NCBI GenBank assembly: GCA_030847615.1
Contig: JAUMIR010000004.1
Span: forward strand, 189,164,501 to 189,228,500
Reading direction: 5' to 3'
DNA: 64,000 nucleotides
Source: Gambelia wislizenii
Lineage: Eukaryota; Chordata; Lepidosauria; Squamata; Crotaphytidae
Positions 57,416 to 64,000 of the stretch are shown piece by piece; within the stretch, counting starts at the first letter, position 1, and each line of letters begins with the position of its first letter. The notes beneath the pieces were generated by a model. It saw nothing but the letters and a program-made list of their open reading frames with translations, did no database searches and was not told where the DNA came from. Made by a program: the position numbers and the translations under genes.

Positions 57416-58140
57416 ATGGCATTTGTACCAGGAGGAGGTCTGCCTTTTGAGAGGCTAAATGACAGGAACTATCTTAATTGGGCTCTTCATCTTGAGGATA
57501 ATCTGAAACATGAACAATTTTGGGATCCCATACTCCAAACAGTACAGGCTCCCTCAAATGCCCAGATAAAAGCTGAAGACAAGGCTAGATCATCAATTAT
57601 CCTAGGGGTGGAAGACTCTCAGATGATGTACATTAGAGAGTTGCAAACTGCTCAGGAATGCTGGGAAGTCCTAAAGGAAGTGTATGTGAGAGAAACAGCT
57701 GGCTCTAAAATCCTGCTGACCAGAATGTTGTATAAAGCAAAGCTGCAGCCTGGTGGGGATATGAATACCCACCTGGCTAATCTTCGTGAATTGTTTGCAA
57801 GACTGTCTGAGGTTGGAACTCATTATTCTGAACCTGTTAAGGTCTAACTGGTTCTGTCAATCCTTGATCCAAGTTTGATTCTCTGATTAATTCTGTTGAG
57901 GTGATCCTGGAAGTTGATTTAAGTTTCAATTTCATTGCTGGGTGTCTTCTTGAGGAAGAAAAAAAAAACGTTACCAGCATGATGCAGATGTAAAGCCAAA
58001 GGTCAGAGGAAACTCTTCTGCCCATAATTTTAAAGGTGCCAAGGCTCAAAGTGAAGAAATTTGAGACTGCTTACGCTGTAAGATCTTGCTGGCTATGTGG
58101 CTCCAAAAAGCACAATAAATCAGAAAAAGACTAAAAAGCT
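57416..58140 (+). pseudogene. Copia gag remnant
   Basis: Ty1/copia capsid-type protein. The ATG at 57416 opens 143 codons with the gag_pre/UBN2-like pattern (FERLNDRNYLNWALHLEDNL, then FWDPI) and ends at a stop at 57845. Out-of-frame sequence continues to a zinc-knuckle remnant at 58087-58125 (C-x2-C-x4-H present; the last cysteine is not where expected). A stop follows soon after. Not functional as it stands. Confidence 0.8.
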
Positions 58141-58194
58141 GAGCCGTGCTAATGAGGTGATGACAGTGACTCTGAGCTGACAAAAACCAGATGA

Positions 58195-59430
58195 GGACTG
58201 TGAATTAGCCAACTGGATTCTGGATTCAGCATCCAGTAATTATATCTCAAACTGCAATGAACATTTTGTTTCTGTCAATAAAGATGAACCATGTACAGTC
58301 AGTTTGGCTTATGGGTCAAAACATAATTGTCTGGGGGAGGAAATCTGTTATGTTTCATGTCTTGGGAAAAATGTAAAAAATGTACAATGTGTCCCCAAAA
58401 TGAATCTCTGGCTCATCTCTGTTGCCATTCTTGTGCAAGGGGGGACATGAGATCAATTTCACTGGGCAAAAATGCTGAGGGTATTTTAAAGTATCAGCTG
58501 TATTATATGAAACGTAAACCTGAGATAACACATGCTGATGCAGTGATGGCAAATTCCCCATCACATGATAATTGCATTCATTTGATGCATAGGAGGATGG
58601 GTCATCCCAGCTATAAGGTATTATGGCAAATGCCACAGAGGTGTCATGATCTAACAGTTAAGGAATGCAATGTGTTTCTGGATTGTAAAGTTTGTAAATA
58701 GAGCAAAAGTCCTGTTAAGTCAGTCCCAAATGTTAGTGATTGCAAATCACAATGCATTTTTGAGCTAGTCCCTGTTGACCTGGCAGGACCATTCCAGCCA
58801 TCTTTTGGAGGAGCAAGGTTTGCCATGGTAATCATAGATGACTTCTCAAGATATTCCGATCTGTTTTTGCTTAAAAACAAAAGTGAGGCTTTTGAAACTT
58901 TCAGACAATGGTGTGCTTATGTTGAAAGCAAATTCCAAGTTCAGGTTTCTTCTCTGCAGAGTGATAGCAGAGGAGAATTCATGGACGAGAATTTTCAATG
59001 GTGGTTAAAACAGAGGAGCATTTTTCACAGACGTAATGCTCCTTTTACCCCCACTCACAATGGCATTGCAAAATGTCATTTTGGAGTATTGCAGACTATG
59101 AAAGATAGTCTGATGATAGATGCTGCCATTGATAAAAGGTATTGGGGCAAAGCTGTTGACAGCAAATTATTTGCATAACAGAATTTGGAATACTATTGTG
59201 TTAAATACCTGTATTTTATGCTGTATGGTAAAAAACCATCAGTGAAGCATATTAGAATTTTTGGAAGCTATGCATGAGTACACATTCCCAAACCTTCTAG
59301 GAAAAGGGGTGATCCAAAGGCACGAAAGCTAAGGTTTCTTGGATATGCAATTGGCAGTAAAGCTTATAGATTTTCTTTGCCAAATGGCAGTTTTAAATCT
59401 CTAGGAATGCTGATTTTGAGGAACATGCAA
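58195..59430 (+). pseudogene. Copia protease-integrase remnant
   Basis: A protease-like Asp-Ser-Ala at 58223-58231 sits where copia elements have DSG/DSA. Then one frame from 58327 carries the integrase zinc finger (HRRMGHPSY, then C-x2-C near the end) and the catalytic core: VIIDDFSRY at about 58828 and DSRGEF near 58962. Where the third catalytic residue (Glu of the NG.AE/SER motif) is expected, the sequence reads NGIAKCHF, a lysine. In-frame stops occur at 58699-58701 and 59176-59178. Confidence 0.82.
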
Positions 59431-60470
59431 ATTGGCACCAAGTTCATTCCAATCCTGAAGTGCTTCTGCCCTTGAATGATGAAGCACAGGAGCAGGAGCA
59501 GCAATTGTCTGGGCAGAGTCAGCCTAGTGCTGTCCCTGGTGCTGCTCTGGCTGCTCAGAGCTCTCAGAGGCCATCCACCTCTCAGGGACCAAAAAGCCCA
59601 AAATCCTCTGCTGTGCCACAGAGGCCAGAGTGGCAGCAGTGGAGATCCCCAAAGGTTGAAAACAATGACTCTGAGAGTGAATCTGAAGTGCAGTTTTTAT
59701 ACCCAAGCGCTCAAGTAGAGAGACAAAAGGAATTGTACCACAGAGGTTCTCAGTTCAAAACATAAAGGTTTGTCAAGTGTTTTTTGAGCCTGAAAGTTTT
59801 GATGAAATGTTAAAGTTGACAACTGATGAGCAACAAAAGTGGGGATCTGGAATGGAACAGGGAATGTAGGCCATTTGTCAACATGGAGTTTTTGAGGTGG
59901 TATAACTTCCAGAACAACAGAAGGCTGTTGGTTTCAGATGGGTATTTAAAAAGAAACAAGTGTGCGATGGTAAAGTGAAATATAAAGCAAGACTTGTGGC
60001 ACAAAGTTTTTCACAGATTAAATACCAGAACTATGACAAAGTTTTTGTGCCAACAGCAAAAGTACAAAGTGTTAAAATTGCTCTGTCTGTTGCCAGTTTA
60101 CACAATTTTAAAGTGAACCATTTTGACATTGGTACAGTCTACCTTAATGCACCACTTTCAGAGACAATTTATATGGAACAAGCACTAGGTTTTCATAGTG
60201 GTGCTCCTAATTATGTGTATAAATTACACAAGGCTCTCTATGGATTAAAACATAGTGGTTGCTGCTGGTATCTGTGTTTAAATGAAATGCCGAAAAGTAT
60301 TGGTTTTGAAAACTGTTGTTGATCCAAGTTTGTATACTAGAGGAACAAAGTTATGAAATCCTGATAGCTTTTGTAGATGACTTATGTTTAGTCACAAAAA
60401 CTGAGATACAGATGAATAAATTCAAACAGTAGTTGGATTAAAAAAAATCCAAATCAAAGATCTTGGTGAC
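59430..60470 (+). pseudogene. Copia reverse transcriptase remnant
   Basis: After a Gln/Ser/Pro-rich spacer (about 59460-59760) comes the copia RT: KYKARLVAQSFSQ at about 59978, VNHFDIGTVYLNAPL at about 60114, YKLHKALYGLKHSG at about 60218. The catalytic pair appears as AFVDD at about 60368. This part is in a different frame from the integrase and is closed by stops near 60322 and in the following stretch. Confidence 0.85.
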
Positions 60471-61312
60471 ATACAAAAATATCTAGGGGTGAATTATCAA
60501 AGATTTAAGACTGGAGGTTTCAAAATGATGCAGACCCAAAAGATTGAGAAATTTTTGTTAGACTGTAATATGAGCAATTGTAAAAATGCAAAAACACCAA
60601 TGAATGTTGATTTTGTCAATGTAACTAATGATAGAATGTTTGAATATCCTGAATTGTTCCATTTTGTAATTGGAAGCTTACTGTATATTGCTAATTGGAT
60701 GTGTCCTGATATTGAGCATGCAATCAATGTGTTATCCAGAAAGGTAAACAAGCCATCTCAAAATGACTGGCAAGGGTTGAAACATGTTCTGAGATATTTA
60801 AGAGGCACCATGGAGTATGGTGTGCTCATAAGTTCACAGGGTTGCCATGAACATGTTTGCTATTGCGATAGTGATTTTACTCAAGAACGTTCTGACAGAA
60901 AATCAGTGTCAGGAATGGTAATCACTTATGCACGAACCCCCACATATTGGAAGACCAAAAACAATCCACCATTGCATTCAGTTCTGAATTCAGTGCCTTA
61001 TCTAATCTGATTTCGGAAGTGACTTGGATTAATCAGGTGTTAAATGATTTAGATATTCCAGTACAAGAGCCAGTGAAAATTTTGGATGACTCACAAGCGT
61101 GCATCCAAGTGGCTATTGCTGAAGGAGTAAAATCTCAGACCAAATATGCTGCTGTAAGGTACCAGAATGTAAGAGAAGCTGTTCAAGCTGGGCTAATCAC
61201 TCTGATATATTGTCTATCTGAAGAGAACATTGCTGACCTATTCACAAAAGCTTTAGGTCCAATCAAGCATCAGTACCTTTGGAGCAAGTTGGGTGTCATA
61301 GCAGATGTGTAA
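60470..61312 (+). pseudogene. Copia RNase H and pol C-terminus remnant
   Basis: Frames 60489-61010 and 60947-61312 carry the RNase H region: YIANWMCPDIEHAINVLSR, LRYLRGTMEYGV, then YCDSDFTQ..SDRKSVSG near 60860-60920 (the usual Y.DADWAGD..DRKSTSG motif) and TKYAAVRYQNVREAV...ENIADLFTKAL. A frame change lies between the two stretches (near 60950-61010). Confidence 0.85.
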
Positions 61313-61335
61313 AATATATCTCTTTATGCATACAT

Positions 61336-61344
61336 TTAGAGGGG
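61336..61344 (+). other. Copia polypurine tract
   Basis: AGAGGGG directly before the 3' LTR, the expected plus-strand priming site. Confidence 0.7.
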
Positions 61345-61844
61345 TGTTAGGGTTTTGAATGTGTAGCCCTTGGAAATTTCTGTTATAAGGAGATACCATA
61401 CATTACATTTATCTGTAGAGGACAAAGCTGAAGGTTAAATTGCTACGCAGTAGAGTAGACAGCTGATGTTTTTCTGCCCATTTATCTCAGTAGGACTAAG
61501 AGAAGGGAGATAGCATGCTAGGGGTGATGTCGGATGATGTCACTAGTCACCAATTGAATGAAGGGGAGTTGCTAGAACATGCTAGAACAGCTAGGAAACC
61601 CTATATAAGTCGTGGTGCAAGGCAGCCCACTTCACTTCTTCAACTTACTTCTTTGACTGACTGCTAACTGTAAGCTTAGCTTTTAGAGCAAAGACTGTTA
61701 GTTTTTAGACATTAAGTGTGTCCATCTACTCATTGAACATGAAACATACTGGAAGCATCTGGACCAAGCTTTTGCTATTCTGCTAACCTGATTGCTGGCT
61801 GGACTCCTGAGCATAGACAGACTCCAGCAGGCTGTAGCACAACA
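61345..61844 (+). repeat. Copia 3' LTR
   Basis: 500 bp, TGTTAGGG to CAACA. It matches the 5' LTR except for scattered substitutions and a deletion of about 35 bp after CTTAGCTTTTAGAGCAA that removes the AATAAA region, plus a few smaller gaps. The TATATAAG box is kept near 61602. Confidence 0.93.
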
Positions 61845-62150
61845 GAGGTATCACCAGTATGCTGATGATACCCAGCTCTATTACTTCTTTTCACCTAATT
61901 CCAAGGTGCTAAACACCTTGCTGTGCTAAACTGGTGCCTGGTAATTGTAACAGACTGGTTGAGGGCAAACAAATTGGAGCTTAATGTAGACAAGACAGAG
62001 GAGTTCTTGGTCAGTCGAATGAATCCCTACCTTGGAGTAGAGATTCAGCCTGTGTTAGATGGGGCTACACTTCCCCTGAAAATGTAGGTTCACAGTTGGG
62101 GACCTGGATTCAGCTCTGAGACTGAAGGCCCAGATTTCAGCAGTGACCAG
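61845..62150 (+). mobile_element. L2-like LINE copy 3, 3' part (after copia)
   Basis: Starts with the right target duplication GAGGT and continues as RYHQYADDTQLYYF: the reverse transcriptase catalytic motif of the LINE split at 56634. Template-region sequence (LRANKLELNVDKTEE near 61965) follows. It fades out near 62150. Confidence 0.85.
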
Positions 62151-62460
62151 GGGCTTATCAACACCAGCCAGGATATGCTGGCTGGATAGGCAGGGATGCC
62201 AGCATATCCTAGTTGCAGAGCTGACCCGTTCTTCCCCTGCTGCCTTGACGAAACAGTCCACAGTCCACACAGGAATGCTGGCCCATCCCTATAGTTATCA
62301 CCAAAAGCCAGGAAGGGGGACCGAAACACATGACTGAAGGATCCCTTCCAGGAGAGTCAGGGAGCTGGCAGCAACAGCGAGGGCCAGTGTGGCAGATGAA
62401 CTCCTGTGGAAACACAGGGCCCAATCTGGGTTTTGGCTAGTGGTAATAGATTCTAATGGG
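62150..62460. repeat. Unassigned sequence with palindromic start
   Basis: GGGGCTTATCAACACC, then AGGATATGCTGGCTGG and its near-reverse CCAGCATATCCTAG close by. The beginning resembles the GGGGCTTGTCTA element ends, but a right end is not found. No gene. Confidence 0.35.
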
Positions 62461-62541
62461 TACAGGTCAACCCCCATATCCATGGTGGATACATTCCAAG
62501 AACCCCCGTGGATACCTGAAACTATGGATAATAGGGAACCC

Positions 62542-62542
<1 letters not shown>
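62461..62542. mobile_element. Tigger-like element, left half
   Basis: TACAGGTCAACCCCCATATCC...TGGATACATTCCAAGAACCCCCGTGGATACCTGAAAC closely follows the pattern of Tigger-derived MITE ends (see 6425-6655). It is cut off by the (AAT)n end of the L2 copy that follows. Confidence 0.7.
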
Positions 62543-62572
<30 letters not shown>

Positions 62573-64000
62573 TTTATTTATACCCTGCCCCTCTGCTAAA
62601 ACAATCGGGGTGGCTTCCAACAATTAAAACATTATAATCATGACTAAAAACACCACCCACCCCCACCCTCCCCCATAAAAAGACATTAAACACTATAAAA
62701 TTAAAACCATCTAACTAAAAATGCATTAAAAACAAATATAGACATGATTTTAAAAAGCCAGGAGACGCCGCTCCTGAGGCCGGGATCTAATCAGGAAAGG
62801 CCTGCCGAAAGAGATCCGTCTTTAGTGCTTTTTTAAAGCTACTCAAGCTCGTCAGCTGACGGATCTCGTCCGGCAGGCCATTCCATAAATTGGGGGTGAT
62901 TACCGAAAAGGCCCTCTGGGAGGTTGCAGACAGCCTAGATTTTTGTGGCTGAAGCAAATTCCTCCCAGAGGACCGGAGTGCGCGGGGAGGATTGTATGGG
63001 AGGAGGCGGTTCCGGAGATAAGTTGGACCCAAGCCATTTAGGGCTTTAAAGGTAATAACCAACACCTTATACTGGGCCCGGAAACTGATAGGCAGCCAGT
63101 GGAGAGATTTCAATACTGGAGTTATATGGTCTCTCCGAGATGTTCCCGAGATCACTCTGGCTGCCATATTTTGTACCAACTGAAGTTTCTGGACCAAGCA
63201 CAAGGGTAGCCCCATGTAGAGAGCATTGCAGAAATCTAGACGAGAGGTTACCAGCACGTGCACCACAGTCTCAAGGTCCCTTACTTCCAAGAAAGTGCGC
63301 ATCTGGTGTATCAGCCGAAGCTGATAACAAGCGCTCCTGACCGTCGCATTCACTTGACTCATCATCTGAAGCGATGAATCAAGGAGCACCCCCAGACTGC
63401 AAACACAGTCCTTAAAGGAGAGTGTGACGCCGTTCAGGACTGGAGGTTGCAACCCAACTCCTGGTTTTGGGGCCGCTACCATGAGCACCTCTGTTTTTTC
63501 TGGATTTAATCTCAATCTGTTTTTCCTCATCCAGCCCATTACTGCTTTAAGACAGTCATTAAGAGGAGAGATGCCATTGGAATTTGAGTCCGACGATCGG
63601 GACAAGGAGAAATATATCTGGGTGTCATCAGCGTACTGATAACACCTATCCCCATAACTCTGAATGATCTCACCCAGTGGCTTCATATAGATGTTAAACA
63701 GCATCGGGGACAGGATGGCGCCCTGCAGAACACCTCAAGTAAGCTCCTTTCTGCTGGAGCAGCTGTTCCCGAGCCACACCCTCTGGAACCTGCCCGAGAG
63801 GAAGGACCGGAACCACTGGAGTGCAGTGCCTCCGATTCCTAACCCACCCAGGCAATCCAGCAGAATGCCATGATCTATCGTATCGAAAGCCGCTGAGAGG
63901 TCCAGAAGCACCAACAGGGATACATTACCGCTGTCAATGCTTAGACGCAGATCATCAGTCAAGGCAACCATGGCGGTCTCAACTCCAAATCCCGTCCTAA
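62543..64000 (-). mobile_element. L2-clade LINE copy 4 (cut by window end, nearly intact RT)
   Basis: Minus-strand L2. The tail (AAT)n and TATTTATACCCTGCCCCTCTG lie at the left. The reading frame 63704-62787 (305 codons) carries MLFNIYMKPLGEII, QYADDTQIYFSLSR (catalytic YADD), LRLNPEKTEVL and the C-terminal HVLVTSRLDF...ISFRAQYKVLVITFKAL region. The frame just upstream (63971-63735, same phase) ends in a single in-frame stop directly before the conserved PQG block, which reads LQG here. This is the best preserved L2 copy in the window. The 5' part is beyond 64000. Confidence 0.9.

Overview
The window is vertebrate nuclear DNA. It most likely comes from a squamate reptile (a lizard), though I cannot name the species. 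Three things point there. The single protein-coding gene is an amniote-type IRX1. The repeats include several L2-clade LINE copies with (TTA)n tails, tRNA-derived SINEs, a SINE resembling the Sauria family with a BovB-like 'gctattgct' end, a 5S rRNA-derived SINE and many short palindromic DNA elements. A Ty1/copia LTR retrotransposon is also present, a type I associate with squamates more than with birds or mammals.

Layout. 1-25 kb: a 5'-cut L2 LINE at the window edge, then AT-rich intergenic DNA with MITE-like palindromes, SINEs and LINE tails, and one repeat-free block near 10.0-10.4 kb. 25.2-42.9 kb: a domain almost free of transposons that holds IRX1 on the minus strand. Its four coding exons lie at 33614-33300, 30315-29316, 28465-28393 and 28049-28019, with a CpG-rich promoter near 33-34.3 kb. 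CpG-rich and AT-rich unique blocks on both sides are candidate regulatory elements. 42.9-64 kb: repeats return, with tandem palindromic MITEs, an L2 copy (minus), a TIR element at 52.05-52.66 kb, a repeat-free candidate enhancer block at 53.5-54.4 kb, an L2 copy (plus) split by a complete but decayed copia element with 5-bp target duplications, and another L2 copy (minus) running off the end.

How it works together. IRX1 is a TALE-class homeodomain transcription factor, and Iroquois genes normally sit alone in gene deserts full of long-range enhancers. The window fits this: one gene, an otherwise empty landscape, and repeats pushed to the flanks.

The most notable observation is in IRX1 itself. 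The last coding exon has a TGA where an arginine codon is expected, followed in frame by codons that still match the family's usual C-terminus. The predicted protein is 472 residues and lacks the last nine. I found no prokaryote-like system, CRISPR array or previously undescribed gene system.
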